DNA from: Brevundimonas bullata
GTDB lineage: Bacteria > Pseudomonadota > Alphaproteobacteria > Caulobacterales > Caulobacteraceae
Assembly: GCF_014207965.1 (NCBI RefSeq)
Contig: NZ_JACHLM010000002.1
Span: forward strand, 620,001 to 684,000
Reading direction: 5' to 3'
Length of the DNA stretch: 64,000 bases
Position numbers and translations under genes: made by a program. Positions 28,971-39,641 of the stretch are shown here, in pieces (position 1 is the first letter of the stretch; every line of letters starts with the position of its first letter). A model generated the notes under the pieces. That model had not been told where the DNA came from, ran no database searches, and saw only the letters and a program-made list of their open reading frames with translations.

Positions 28971-31038
28971 AGTCGGGATCGGCCTGACGCGTCCAGGGCC
29001 TCTGCCCCCGCACGTCGGCCGCCCACACCGCCCTCCAGCCCGTCCCGACGCGCCACAGTTCGACCGAACCGCCGCGGGCGTAGTCCAAGCCGTCCAGCAC
29101 AAGCCGGTCGATGCATGACGATGGCAACGTCGCCAGTTCAGCGCGGCTGCTGACGACCTCTGCCGAGCGGCACATCGCGTCCAGTTGCTCGGCCGTCGGC
29201 GCCTTCTTTCCCCACCACAGAGCGATCGGCCCAGCCGCTTCCGGCGCACAGAAGGATCGCTTGCAGGTCCAGCCTTCTTCCGGCCTTGGCGTCAGGTCCA
29301 GCCCGCGCCTCCGCGACCACAGGTCCGCAGCGAACTGTCGCACGCCAGGACGCACCACGACCGCCGCCCCTGCCTGATGAAAGGCCGCATTGGTCCCTCC
29401 ATCGCCGATCCACAGGTCGGGCGCCGCCGGCCTCGGCCAGATCAGCACCGCCGCCGCCAGCGGCAGGCCCAGCCACCTCAACCGCCCGCGCCACAGGCAG
29501 ATGAACAAGATGCCGAGGAAGGCCGCCGGCAGAGCCGCCGCCGGCGCGCTCGCCACCGTCTGCACCGCGCCCGGCAGACCCGCGGTCCAGTGGCCGATGG
29601 CCAGCATCATCTCCACCCCCTTGCCCGCCAGCCAAAGGAAGGGCGCGCCCAGCCCCAACGGCTCCAGCGCCGCCCCCAACGCCAGCGCCGGCATCAGGAT
29701 GAAGTCCGCGATCGGGGCCGTCCCCAGATTGGCGATCAAGCCATAGACCGCCGTCCGGTTGAAATGCTGCATGGCGAATGGGCCCGTCGCCATGCCCGCC
29801 ACCAGACTGGCGGTGCAGGCGACCACCAGCCAGTTGCCCAGGCGCTGCGTCGCCACAATGGGCCATGGCGCCGAAATCTCCTTGATCCGTCGTGGCCAGA
29901 CCTCGACCAGCGCCACCAAGGCCGCCGTCGCCGCGAACGACATCTGGAACCCCGGTGTGACGATGGCCTCGGGCTGTAACAACAGCACCGCGAAGGCCGC
30001 CACCGCCAGAGCGTGCATGGTCACCGCCTGCCGATCCAGCAGGATGGCGACAAAGGCGATGGAGGCCGTGATCGCCGACCGTTCCGCCGGCGGCGGCGCG
30101 CCCGACACCACCAGATAGGTCCCGACCGCGATCAGGCCCGCGACCGCCGCCACCTTCTTGCCCGACACCCGCAGCGCCAGCCAGGGCCAGGCCGCCACGC
30201 CCAGCCGAACGGCGAAGAAGACGAAGCCCCCGACGATGGCCATGTGCAGCCCCGAGATCGACAGGATGTGCGCCAGCCCGGAATCGCGCATGGCGTCCAG
30301 ATCCTCGCGCCCGATCCAGGTCTCGTGCCCCGTGGTCATGGCGGCGGCGATCCCGCCTGTCCTCTCGCCCAACCGAGCCACGATACGCTGCGCCAGAGCA
30401 TAGCGCGCCGCATTGATTTTCATCGTCATCCGCACTCGCCACGGCGGCTCGCGCAGGACCGTTGGCCGCGTCTGCCCCAGAGCGAACAGCGTCCCGCTCA
30501 TGCCTTGGAAATAGGCGTTGCGGCCAAAGTCATAGGCCCCCGGACTGGCTGGCGACGGCGGCGGGTTCAGAATACCAAACAGTCGCACCGCCGTCCCCGG
30601 CGCCGGCGGCTCGCCCCGCACCGTGGCCCGCAAGCGCACTGGCGTCGCCTCGGGCGTCAGCCCTCTGATCCGCACCGGCGCCACGACGATTCGCGCCCCG
30701 CGTTCGCCCGGACTATCGACGTCGATGACCCAGGCCTCGACGACGGTCGGCTCGGCCAAGGCCGGCGCAATCGGCCCGCTGACCGCCTCGGTCCTCAGCT
30801 TGGCCACCGCCGCCCCGCCGCACAGACAGGCCAGCATCAGCAAGATCAGCGTCCAGCGCCTCGCCAGACCGAACCGCCGCGCCGCCAGCCAGGCCCCGCC
30901 GCTCAGCCCCGCCGCCCCGATCAACGGCCAGAGCGCCGGTTCGCTCTTCAAGGCGAAATAGGCCGCGCACCCGCCGCCAAAGAAGACCGGCGCCCACAAC
31001 CGCCAGCGATCCGTCTGCGCCGCGGCTTCGGCGCGCAC
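28951..31038 (-). CDS. comEC: ComEC/Rec2-type DNA uptake channel protein
   Basis: About 695 residues from the GTG chosen. An N-terminal DUF4131-like region ([34 protein letters not shown]) precedes the competence domain with [30 protein letters not shown], split here; [11 protein letters not shown] is the family signature, and about ten membrane helices follow. The C-terminal part keeps the outline of a metallo-beta-lactamase domain ([17 protein letters not shown]) but no HXHXDH motif, as in many alphaproteobacterial ComEC proteins. It would carry single-stranded DNA across the inner membrane. The frame is open to a GTG at 31146, which would overlap gltX by 29 bases; the start given is preferred because it leaves room for divergent promoters. 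Confidence 0.85.
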   Translation of the reverse strand: MRAEAAAQTDRWRLWAPVFFGGGCAAYFALKSEPALWPLIGAAGLSGGAWLAARRFGLARRWTLILLMLACLCGGAAVAKLRTEAVSGPIAPALAEPTVVEAWVIDVDSPGERGARIVVAPVRIRGLTPEATPVRLRATVRGEPPAPGTAVRLFGILNPPPSPASPGAYDFGRNAYFQGMSGTLFALGQTRPTVLREPPWRVRMTMKINAARYALAQRIVARLGERTGGIAAAMTTGHETWIGREDLDAMRDSGLAHILSISGLHMAIVGGFVFFAVRLGVAAWPWLALRVSGKKVAAVAGLIAVGTYLVVSGAPPPAERSAITASIAFVAILLDRQAVTMHALAVAAFAVLLLQPEAIVTPGFQMSFAATAALVALVEVWPRRIKEISAPWPIVATQRLGNWLVVACTASLVAGMATGPFAMQHFNRTAVYGLIANLGTAPIADFILMPALALGAALEPLGLGAPFLWLAGKGVEMMLAIGHWTAGLPGAVQTVASAPAAALPAAFLGILFICLWRGRLRWLGLPLAAAVLIWPRPAAPDLWIGDGGTNAAFHQAGAAVVVRPGVRQFAADLWSRRRGLDLTPRPEEGWTCKRSFCAPEAAGPIALWWGKKAPTAEQLDAMCRSAEVVSSRAELATLPSSCIDRLVLDGLDYARGGSVELWRVGTGWRAVWAADVRGQRPWTRQADPDFSDSGG

Positions 31039-31117
31039 GGCGTCAAGAACCCTTAAGGCAAGGCTTCGCTTTGGCGCGCGCGGGCGTATAAGGACCTCCG
31101 CAACGGACCCCTTGTTT

Positions 31118-32533
31118 ATGACCTCCTCTTCTTCGACAGTCGTCACCCGCTTCGCCCCCTCGCCGACAGGCTACCTGCATATCGGCGGCGCGAGAACCGC
31201 GTTATTCAACTGGCTGTACGCCAAGAGTCGGGGCGGAAAATTCCTGATCCGCGTCGAGGACACGGACCGTGAACGCTCGACCGACGATGCCGTGAAAGCC
31301 ATCTTCGACGGCCTGTCCTGGCTGGAACTGTTCGGCGACGAAGATCCCGTCTTCCAGTTCGCCCGCGCCGACCGTCACCGCGAAGTCGCCGAGCAACTGC
31401 TGGCATCGGGCCATGCCTACCGCGACTACCTAAGCGCCGAGGAAACCGGCGCCCTGCGCGACGCCGCCAAGGCCGAGGGCCGCGACTTCGTTTCGCCCTG
31501 GCGCGACCGTGAACCGAGCGTCGATGACCTGGTCAAGCCATTCACCGTCCGCTTCCGCCGCCCGCTGGACACCTCCGTCCTGGTCGAGGATGCGGTTCAG
31601 GGCGCGGTGCGCTGGGATTCAGGCTCTCTGGACGATCTGGTCATCCTGCGCTCGGACGGCGCTCCGACCTATAATCTCGCCGTGGTGGTGGACGACCACG
31701 ACATGGGCGTGACCCACGTCATTCGCGGCGACGACCACCTGAACAACGCCGCCCGCCAGAGCCTGATCTACGACGCGCTCGGCTGGACCCGGCCGACCTT
31801 CGCCCACATCCCGCTGATCCACGGCCCCGACGGCGCCAAGCTGTCCAAGCGCCACGGCGCGCAGGCGGTGCATGAATACGCCGAGATGGGCTACCTGCCC
31901 GAGGCCATGCGCAACTATCTGGCGCGCCTGGGCTGGGCCCATGGCGACGATGAACTGTTCAGCGACGAGCAGGCCATTGAATGGTTCGACCTTCCCGGCA
32001 TCGGCAAGGCGCCGGCCCGCCTCGACTTCGACAAGCTGGCCCACGTCAACGCCCACTGGATCCGATTGGCCGACGACGACCGTCTGGCCAAGCTGACCCT
32101 GGACGCTCACCTGACTAAGGGGCGCGCCCTGCAACCCGATGACGAGGCCCGCCTGTTGCGTGCCATGCCCTTCGTCAAGGATCGCGCCAAGACCATCGTG
32201 GAACTGGCGACCCAGACCGATTTCGTGCTGAAGGCCCGCCCGCTGGCGCTAGACGACAAAACCCGCGGTCTGCTGGACGGCGAAGGGGGGGATAGAATTT
32301 CACGACTCCGTGAGCGACTACGCCTTTTCCAGAGCTGGGACGTCTTCGCCCTTGAAACCGAGCTTAAAGTTTTTGCAGAAGAAGAAGGCGTAGGCTTCGG
32401 AAAAATAGGGCCTTCAATGCGAGGCGCTCTCACGGGCGGTTCCGTCTCGCCGGACATCGCCCGAATTCTGGCGGCATTGGGGCGCGACGAAAGTCTCGGG
32501 CGCTTGGATGATGCGCTGCAACAAGATAAGTGA
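31118..32533 (+). CDS. gltX: Glutamyl-tRNA synthetase
   Basis: 471 residues, class I synthetase. FAPSPTGYLHIGGARTALF (from residue 12) contains the HIGH-type signature HIGG; KLSKRHGA near residue 240 is the KMSKS-type signature. The C-terminal anticodon-binding domain is complete. It charges tRNA-Glu and, in this group, probably also tRNA-Gln for later amidation. The ATG is preferred over a TTG six bases upstream. A G-run and more AT-rich stretch near 32286-32420 does not break the frame. It is followed after 65 bases by gltA in the same direction. Confidence 0.96.
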   Translation: MTSSSSTVVTRFAPSPTGYLHIGGARTALFNWLYAKSRGGKFLIRVEDTDRERSTDDAVKAIFDGLSWLELFGDEDPVFQFARADRHREVAEQLLASGHAYRDYLSAEETGALRDAAKAEGRDFVSPWRDREPSVDDLVKPFTVRFRRPLDTSVLVEDAVQGAVRWDSGSLDDLVILRSDGAPTYNLAVVVDDHDMGVTHVIRGDDHLNNAARQSLIYDALGWTRPTFAHIPLIHGPDGAKLSKRHGAQAVHEYAEMGYLPEAMRNYLARLGWAHGDDELFSDEQAIEWFDLPGIGKAPARLDFDKLAHVNAHWIRLADDDRLAKLTLDAHLTKGRALQPDDEARLLRAMPFVKDRAKTIVELATQTDFVLKARPLALDDKTRGLLDGEGGDRISRLRERLRLFQSWDVFALETELKVFAEEEGVGFGKIGPSMRGALTGGSVSPDIARILAALGRDESLGRLDDALQQDK

Positions 32534-32598
32534 ACACCCATAACCACGCAGGCTGGACGCCTCCCCGCGCCCGGCCGGAAGAAAAATAAGGGGCCTAG

Positions 32599-33900
<1,302 letters not shown>

Positions 33901-33958
33901 TCACGCCGTGTCGGGTCGAGAAGGCTGAGCCTTCTGACCACGGCCCTACAAAATCAAG

Positions 33959-33989
33959 AACGCCGGGGCGAAAGCTCCGGCGTTTTTTG
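33959..33989 (+). terminator. Intrinsic terminator after gltA
   Basis: AACGCCGG-GGCGAAAGCT-CCGGCGTT with a GCGAAAGC tip, followed by six T. The stem is about ten base pairs and lies 59 bases beyond the gltA stop. Confidence 0.93.
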
Positions 33990-34037
33990 TTCTCGGAACA
34001 CGCCGCCGAGGCGGCTGCGATGTGCTAGGAACCCCGG

Positions 34038-34211
34038 ATGAGCGACCACAACGACGACGCCCCCGCCGCAGAAACCCCGGCCCAGAAGGCGCTCCGCCTG
34101 AAACAGGCCGCCCTGAAAGCCCGCTCTGGCCCGCCCCAGAAAGGCGGCCTCAAGCGTGACCAGTCGGTCACCGTGAAGTCCGGCTCCAACAAGCCGTGGA
34201 TGACGCGCTAG
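34038..34211 (+). CDS. Small basic hypothetical protein, 57 residues
   Basis: The frame encodes MSDHNDDAPAAETPAQKALR followed by a lysine-rich middle (KQAALKARSG) and PWMTR at the end. AGGA stands eight bases before the ATG, and the gene begins 49 bases after the gltA terminator. The N-terminus is acidic and the rest is positively charged and predicted disordered, which recalls short conserved proteins of unknown function in Caulobacterales. No domain is recognised. Third-position G/C preference supports real coding. Confidence 0.6.
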   Translation: MSDHNDDAPAAETPAQKALRLKQAALKARSGPPQKGGLKRDQSVTVKSGSNKPWMTR

Positions 34212-34317
34212 ATCGCTGAAGCTCTCGAACGTGGGCAATGGTTTGATGACTCGATCGCTGTAGGGTCTTCATCGGTCATTGCTAAGCTGACCCTAGTTCA
34301 TTTCTGGAGAGCCGCTC

Positions 34318-34737
34318 ATGATCGTTCTAGTCGCCGCCATGGCCCTCCAAACTCAGGTCGTGACGCCGCCTCGTGGACCTCAATCCGTCGAGGAGATCCA
34401 AGCCATCTCGCAGTACATCGCGGCGATCAGCATGAAAGCCTCTATTCTTCGGGCATGTGAAGGATTCGTGGCGCCCAACGCCCTCGATGATCTACGATCT
34501 GGCCTGACCGACTTGGCCGAGATCGCTCATGTAAAACAGCGTTTTGCTGAAATGGCCGACACGATGATCGCCGCGTCCGCCAATCAAGCGCCCCCTTTCG
34601 AGGGAGAAGCTTCAGAAGCCAAGTGTAAAACCTACCTTGGGCTCGCTGACGGCAGCCTTGAGGAATACCTCCCCCGCTTCCGCGAAATCCTGCCCATCTT
34701 CGTCGGTGAAGTCAGGTCAGTTTCGGACAGTCTCTAA
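34318..34737 (+). CDS. Hypothetical protein, 139 residues, possibly exported
   Basis: Begins MIVLVAAMALQTQ, a short hydrophobic stretch that could be a weak signal peptide without a basic n-region. The rest is mostly helical (VEEIQAISQYIAAISMKASI; DLRSGLTDLAEIAHVKQRFAEM) with two cysteines, one near residue 46 (RACEGF) and one near 102 (AKCKTY), which could pair in the periplasm. GGAG lies nine bases upstream of the ATG. Its base composition is visibly more A/T-rich than its neighbours, suggesting later acquisition. I recognise no family. Confidence 0.65.
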   Translation: MIVLVAAMALQTQVVTPPRGPQSVEEIQAISQYIAAISMKASILRACEGFVAPNALDDLRSGLTDLAEIAHVKQRFAEMADTMIAASANQAPPFEGEASEAKCKTYLGLADGSLEEYLPRFREILPIFVGEVRSVSDSL

Positions 34738-34743
34738 ACTGCC

Positions 34744-35910
34744 TTAGACGGCGCTGGCCGCGATCACCCGCAGCACCGCGTCCGCCGCCAGTTCGGACGG
34801 ATCAGGTCCGCCGCGCCCCATCAGGTCCAGCGCCGCCGTCTGGCGCGCGGCCTGATCGGCGGCGGCCTGGGGGTCGGACAGCAGGCGACCGACAGCCTCG
34901 GTCAATTTCTCGGGCGTGGCCTCGTTCTGGATGAACTCAGGCGCGATGCGGTCGTCGGCGGCGATGTTGAACAGGGTGATGTGCTTGGCCGTCACCAGGT
35001 TCTTCATAAGGGCATAGCTGAGCCCGTCGATCTTGTAGGCTATGACCATGGGCGCGCCAGCCAGGGCCAGCTCGGTCGAGACCGTGCCGCTGGTGGCCAG
35101 GGCGACATTGGCGGCCTTCATCGCGTCGTACTTGTCAGCCTCCTGCACCAGGTGGGCGCGGAAGGGCCAGGCGGCGACACGGCCGGCGACATCGGCGGCG
35201 ACGGTGCCGGCGGCGACGACAGCCACTTCCAGGGACGGCGTCGTCGCCTTTAGTCGCTTCACCGTCGCCTCAAAAACAGGCGTCATCCGACTGATTTCAC
35301 TAGGACGACTGCCCGGCAGGACCAGCAGCAGAGGCGCATCGGCGGCGATGCCGCGCGCGGCGCGGAATCGGGCGCCGTCAGCGCCGGCCATATCGACGTG
35401 CAGGGCCTGAGACCCCACGACGGTGGTCGGCAGGCCCTCGCGCTCGAACCAGGGCGCGTCGAAGCTGTAGAGCGACAGCAGGTGATCGACGCTGGCGGCC
35501 AGGGTCTTGGCCCGCCCCGGACGCGAGGCCCAGACCTGGGGTCCGACGTATTTGATCAGCGGCACGCCTGGCAGGACTTCCCGCAGCGCCTTGGCCACGC
35601 GGATGGTGAAGCCCCAGCTGTCGATCAGGACGACGGCGTCCGGCTGCTCGGCCTTGGCCAGCGCGACCGTGTCGGCCACCCGCCGCTTGACCAGACCATA
35701 GGCCTTCAGACCCTCGATCCAGCCCAGAATGGACAGTTCGGCGATGTCGAACGGGCTGGCGACGCCTTCAGCCGCCATCTTGGGGCCGCCAACGCCGACG
35801 AAGCTGACGTCCGCGCCCAGCCGTGTCTTCAGGGCCTTCGCCAGACCGGCGCCCAGGGCGTCGCCCGAGGCCTCGGCGGCGACCAGCATGATCTTCAGCG
35901 GACGGCTCAT
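34744..35910 (-). CDS. lpxB: Lipid-A-disaccharide synthase
   Basis: 388 residues, GT19 family. MLVAAEASGDALGAGLAKAL at the N-terminus is the LpxB (A)GExSGD-type motif, here AEASGD; YVGPQVWASRPGRAKTLA and LPGSRPSEISRM are further family blocks. It condenses UDP-2,3-diacylglucosamine with lipid X at the inner face of the inner membrane. Its start overlaps the stop of lpxI as ATGA. Last gene of the long rpsB-to-lpxB run; no terminator is obvious between it and the convergent small gene. Confidence 0.95.
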   Translation of the reverse strand: MSRPLKIMLVAAEASGDALGAGLAKALKTRLGADVSFVGVGGPKMAAEGVASPFDIAELSILGWIEGLKAYGLVKRRVADTVALAKAEQPDAVVLIDSWGFTIRVAKALREVLPGVPLIKYVGPQVWASRPGRAKTLAASVDHLLSLYSFDAPWFEREGLPTTVVGSQALHVDMAGADGARFRAARGIAADAPLLLVLPGSRPSEISRMTPVFEATVKRLKATTPSLEVAVVAAGTVAADVAGRVAAWPFRAHLVQEADKYDAMKAANVALATSGTVSTELALAGAPMVIAYKIDGLSYALMKNLVTAKHITLFNIAADDRIAPEFIQNEATPEKLTEAVGRLLSDPQAAADQAARQTAALDLMGRGGPDPSELAADAVLRVIAASAV

Positions 35911-36758
35911 TGCGCCACGCCCCAGACGAACAGGCCCAGACGGTCAGCCGCCTCGACCAGAGCCTCGTGATCAATGATGATCAGCCGCCCGGCGAAACCG
36001 CCAATGCCCGCCAGCCCGGCGGCGGCCGCCAGCTCGACCGTGCGCGGCCCGATGACGGGCATGTCCACCCGCAAATCCTGGATCGGCTTGGGCGCCTTGC
36101 CCAGCGCCCCCTTCAGCGCCCCGGGTGCGCCATGCAGGTCAGCGGGCAGCCCCGCCACCCGACGCAGCATCTCGTCGGTGCCTTCCTGCGCCTCGACCGC
36201 CAGCACCAGTCCGTCGCAAACGACCGCACCCTGGCCGATATCCAGTTCACCTGATTTTTCCGCGACGTGCAGCGCCTTCTTCAGGTCTTGAAGCTGCTCG
36301 ACTGTCGGCGTGACCGCGCCCAGGGCCCCCGCCGCCAGCGCCTCTCCGCCCAGTATGTCGTCCGCGCCCTCGACCGCATAACCCTCGGCCTCGAACACCG
36401 ACAGGATCTTGCGCAACAAGGCGTCGTCGCCCTTGGTCGCCGCCGCCACGATGCCAGGCAGCAGGGTCGCCCCCTTGAAATCAGGCTTCAGGGTCTTGAA
36501 ATCAGGCCGGTTCACATAGCCCGCGAAACAGACCGCCTCACAGCCCTCGGCCTTCATCGCCTTCAGGATACGGCCGATCTCGGCCATGCCGAACTCTTCG
36601 CCCGGCCAGCGCACCAGATGCTCGTCGGCGAAGCCCGCCAGACGGATGATGAAGACCGCCCGCCCCTCGGCTTCGCACCGCGCCGCAATACGGATCGGCA
36701 AATCACCGGAACCCGCGATCAGAGCCAGCTTGGGCGCCCCAGAAGCCGGGCTTGTCAT
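35907..36758 (-). CDS. lpxI: UDP-2,3-diacylglucosamine pyrophosphatase LpxI
   Basis: 283 residues of the LpxI (former DUF1009) family: LALIAGSGDLPIRIA at the N-terminus, GYVNRPDFKTLKPDF in the middle, and GQGAVVCDGLVLAVEAQEGTDEML with IGPRTVELAAAAGL in the catalytic C-terminal domain. It hydrolyses UDP-2,3-diacylglucosamine to lipid X, replacing LpxH, which is the rule in alphaproteobacteria. ATG overlaps the lpxA stop and its own stop overlaps lpxB. The 111-codon extension upstream of the ATG is lpxA shadow. Confidence 0.95.
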   Translation of the reverse strand: MTSPASGAPKLALIAGSGDLPIRIAARCEAEGRAVFIIRLAGFADEHLVRWPGEEFGMAEIGRILKAMKAEGCEAVCFAGYVNRPDFKTLKPDFKGATLLPGIVAAATKGDDALLRKILSVFEAEGYAVEGADDILGGEALAAGALGAVTPTVEQLQDLKKALHVAEKSGELDIGQGAVVCDGLVLAVEAQEGTDEMLRRVAGLPADLHGAPGALKGALGKAPKPIQDLRVDMPVIGPRTVELAAAAGLAGIGGFAGRLIIIDHEALVEAADRLGLFVWGVAQ

Positions 36759-37543
36759 TCCGCGTCCGGCAAGCAGAGCGGCCGCTTGGCGCCGTCGCGA
36801 ATGAAGGCGACGATCTCCATGATCTCGGGCAGGTCGGCATAGGCGGTCTCGACCCGGTCCAGACGCTCGGCGAAGACGCCCTCGCCCTCGAACAGGTCGC
36901 GATAGGCGGCCAGCAGACGACGCACCGCGTCCTTGCCGTAGCCCTTGCGCTTCAACCCGATCAGGTTGAGGCCGTGCAGGCTGGCGTGGTTGCCCCAGGC
37001 CGAGCCATAGGGGATGACGTCGCGCGTCACGGCGGCCAGACCGCCGACGATGGCGCCCTGCCCCACCCGACCGTTCTGGTGCACGGCGCACAGGCCGCCC
37101 AGGAAGACCTTGTCGCCGACGTGGGCGTGACCGCCCAGGGTGGCGTTGTTCGCCATGACGACATTATCGCCGACGACGCAGTCGTGACCGACGTGGGCGC
37201 CGGTCATGAACAGGCCGTTGGAGCCGACCCGCGTGACGCCCGTTCCCTGCGGCGTGCCGCGGTTGAAGGTGGCGTGTTCGCGGATGACGTTGTCCGCCCC
37301 GATCTCCAGCCGCACCGGCTCGCCCTTGTAGCCGTTATGCTGCGGGTCGCCGCCGATGACGGCGAAGGGATGGATGACCGTCCGCGCGCCGACGCTGGTG
37401 TCCTGCTGAACAACCACATGGCTGACCAGCTTGACGCCCTCGGCCAAAGTCACGCCCGGGCCGACGATGCACCAGGGGCCAATCACGACACCGTCGGCGA
37501 TCTGGGCCGAGGCGTCGACGACGGCGGTCGGGTGGATGGTCAC
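36755..37543 (-). CDS. lpxA: UDP-N-acetylglucosamine acyltransferase
   Basis: 262 residues, left-handed beta-helix of hexapeptide repeats (IHPTAVVDASAQIADGVVIG onward) with the catalytic histidine in TGAHVGHDCVVGD, and a C-terminal helical domain. It adds the first 3-hydroxyacyl chain to UDP-GlcNAc. The start is GTG overlapping the fabZ stop (GTGA), supported by alignment with the usual LpxA N-terminus. Confidence 0.95.
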   Translation of the reverse strand: MTIHPTAVVDASAQIADGVVIGPWCIVGPGVTLAEGVKLVSHVVVQQDTSVGARTVIHPFAVIGGDPQHNGYKGEPVRLEIGADNVIREHATFNRGTPQGTGVTRVGSNGLFMTGAHVGHDCVVGDNVVMANNATLGGHAHVGDKVFLGGLCAVHQNGRVGQGAIVGGLAAVTRDVIPYGSAWGNHASLHGLNLIGLKRKGYGKDAVRRLLAAYRDLFEGEGVFAERLDRVETAYADLPEIMEIVAFIRDGAKRPLCLPDAE

Positions 37544-38004
37544 TGGGCGGGTTCCGCCACGGTGACGACCATGGCCATGAACTCGGCCTCGGCGGCCAGC
37601 TTGCCGTCGATGAAGGTCTCGCCACGGAACTTGTAGGCGTCGCCACGCGCGCGGATCACCTTGACCTCCATGCGCAGCTGATCCCCCGGACGGGCGGGCT
37701 TGCGGAAGCGCACGCCGTCGATCGACATGAACATGATGACCTTGTCGGCCACCGCCACGTTCAGCGACTTGGACATCAGCAGGGCGCCCGTCTGGGCCAT
37801 GGCCTCGACGATCAGGACACCCGGCATGACCGGGTCGATCGGGAAGTGGCCGGGGAAGAAGGGTTCGTTGTGCGTGACGTTCTTGATGCCGACGATCGAG
37901 GTCGCCGCCACGAAGTCCTCGGCCTTGTCGACCAGCAGGAAGGGATAGCGATGCGGCAGGCGACGCATCACCTCGGCGTAGTCGATCTTGTTTTCGTCGC
38001 TCAT
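37540..38004 (-). CDS. fabZ: 3-hydroxyacyl-ACP dehydratase FabZ
   Basis: 154 residues, hot-dog fold. LPHRYPFLLVDKA at the N-terminus and NEPFFPGHFPIDPVMPGVLI carry the catalytic histidine; the Glu lies in VEAMAQTGA. It dehydrates 3-hydroxyacyl-ACP, competing with LpxA/LpxD for the same precursor, which is why it is encoded between them. Its start overlaps the lpxD stop. Confidence 0.96.
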   Translation of the reverse strand: MSDENKIDYAEVMRRLPHRYPFLLVDKAEDFVAATSIVGIKNVTHNEPFFPGHFPIDPVMPGVLIVEAMAQTGALLMSKSLNVAVADKVIMFMSIDGVRFRKPARPGDQLRMEVKVIRARGDAYKFRGETFIDGKLAAEAEFMAMVVTVAEPAQ

Positions 38005-39014
38005 GATTCTTTCGCGCCCTTTTTCTGGGACGCCTGTTTGGCCAGCCAGATGGCTTCGCGCAAGGATTGGCGCAGGGGTTTTGCGGGATAGCCGGACCAG
38101 GTTTCGCCCGGCGGAATGTCGGCCAGGACGCCGCCGCCCGCGGCGACGCGCGCGCCCTCGCCGATGGTGATGTGGTCACCCACGCCGGCACGCCCGCCAA
38201 AGATGCAGTTGTCGCCGGTCGTGACCGAACCCGCCAAGCCGGCGTGGCCGGCCATCAGGTTGTTGCGGCCGATGACGCAGTTGTGGCCGATCATGACCAG
38301 ATTATCGATCTTGGTGTTCTCGCCGATGACCGTGTCGCCATAAGCGCCGCGGTCGATGCAGGAGTTGGCGCCGACCGTCACGCCGTCTTGCAGGATGACG
38401 CGCCCGAGCTGCGGAATGTCCACCGGGCCAGCCCTGGACGCGGCGGCGCCGAAGCCCGCCTCGCCGATCCGCGCGCCCGACAGCAGCTTCACCCGGTCGC
38501 CCAGCAGGGCGAAGCCGATGGAAACGTTGGATCCGATCAGGCAGTCGCGACCGATCTGAACGCCGGGACCGACCACGGTATTGGCGCCGATGCGCGTGCC
38601 GCGACCGATGCGAACGCCCTCGCCCAGCACGACGCCGGGCTCAATGACGACGCTGTCGTCCTCGACCGCATCGGCCACGCTGGCGGCGCGATCCAGACGG
38701 ATCGGTTGGTGCAGCAGGGCCGAGGCGCGCGCCCAGGCGGCCTGGGCCTCGCCCGACACGATCACCGCCGCACCCGCAGGCGCCGCATCGACGGCCGACG
38801 AAGGCACGATGACGCATCCCGCTTGCGTCTCAGCCAAGGCCGACGCGAATTTGCGGTCACCCAAAAACGCAATCGCGCCCCGGTCCGCAGTGGACAGGGG
38901 CGCAACGGCCGAGATGACGACTTCGCCGCCCCGAGCCACCTCCTCGCCGATGTGCTCGGCGAGGGCGGCGACCGTGAGGGGCGACAGGGTCTGAAAGAAC
39001 CTCGGATCGGGCAT
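38001..39014 (-). CDS. lpxD: UDP-3-O-acylglucosamine N-acyltransferase
   Basis: 337 residues: an N-terminal uridine-binding domain (about 1-105), a long hexapeptide beta-helix (GEGVRIGRGTRIGANTVVG) and a helical C-terminus. The catalytic histidine is in MIGHNCVIG. It adds the second 3-hydroxyacyl chain in lipid A synthesis. Ten bases after the skp-like gene. Confidence 0.96.
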   Translation of the reverse strand: MPDPRFFQTLSPLTVAALAEHIGEEVARGGEVVISAVAPLSTADRGAIAFLGDRKFASALAETQAGCVIVPSSAVDAAPAGAAVIVSGEAQAAWARASALLHQPIRLDRAASVADAVEDDSVVIEPGVVLGEGVRIGRGTRIGANTVVGPGVQIGRDCLIGSNVSIGFALLGDRVKLLSGARIGEAGFGAAASRAGPVDIPQLGRVILQDGVTVGANSCIDRGAYGDTVIGENTKIDNLVMIGHNCVIGRNNLMAGHAGLAGSVTTGDNCIFGGRAGVGDHITIGEGARVAAGGGVLADIPPGETWSGYPAKPLRQSLREAIWLAKQASQKKGAKES

Positions 39015-39024
39015 GTGGCCCGTC

Positions 39025-39609
39025 TTACGACTGCGGCTGAGCCGGAACCGGCATGCGGTTGAAGCTCAGCGTCGGCAAGGCTGCATTCAGACGCTGGATA
39101 ACCAGCGACGTCACATCCATGGCTGGATTCATGATGAAGACGCTTTCGCGGTCAACCAGGATGCCGCAGCCCTTTTCTTGATAGACGGCGACCAGAATCG
39201 GCTCGATGGCTTCCGAGATCTTCTTGCGCTGCTCACCGAGAGTGTAGCGCAGCTCGTTGTCGCGGGTCTGTTCCAGCTGTTGAGCTTCCTGGGCGCGCTG
39301 CTGCAGAGCCTGACGGCGCTGGTTCAGTTGGTCTGCCGGGATGGTGGCCGCGCCTTGCTGCAGGGCCTGATACTCGGTCTGCAGCTGCGTGGCGTAGGGC
39401 GCGATCTCACCCTGAACTTCCTGGGCCAGTTGTTCCATTCGCGTCTGAACGGCCTGGCCGACGGTCGATTGAGCCAGGGCCTGCTGGTTGAAATAGACGC
39501 AGACGCCGGGGATCACCGGACCGGGGTTGGCGGGGCCTTGCGCCTGAGCCAAGGCCGACGACGCGGCGAGCGAAGCGATAGCGAAGGCGCCGATAGCAAA
39601 CAGTTTCAT
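39025..39609 (-). CDS. skp: OmpH/Skp family periplasmic chaperone
   Basis: 194 residues. The signal peptide ends ALAQAQ near residue 24. The core is a long charged alpha-hairpin (VQTRMEQLAQEVQGEIAPYA; RRQALQQRAQEAQQLEQTRD), the coiled-coil tentacles of Skp. It keeps unfolded outer-membrane proteins soluble in the periplasm and hands them to BamA, whose gene is 32 bases upstream. The C-terminal tail is Pro/Gln-rich. Confidence 0.92.
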   Translation of the reverse strand: MKLFAIGAFAIASLAASSALAQAQGPANPGPVIPGVCVYFNQQALAQSTVGQAVQTRMEQLAQEVQGEIAPYATQLQTEYQALQQGAATIPADQLNQRRQALQQRAQEAQQLEQTRDNELRYTLGEQRKKISEAIEPILVAVYQEKGCGILVDRESVFIMNPAMDVTSLVIQRLNAALPTLSFNRMPVPAQPQS

Positions 39610-39641
39610 CTTGAACCTTTGAGCAGTCTGGGAGGCTGCGG

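Noticed and set aside
32280..32420. Possible frameshift in gltX near a run of seven G
   Set aside because: The reading frame continues through a normal anticodon-binding domain to a proper stop at 32533, so only the local base composition is odd.
34212..34317. Possible promoter or RNA in the gap before the 139-residue gene
   Set aside because: The stretch is only moderately AT-rich and shows no convincing -35/-10 pair or stem; nothing can be supported.
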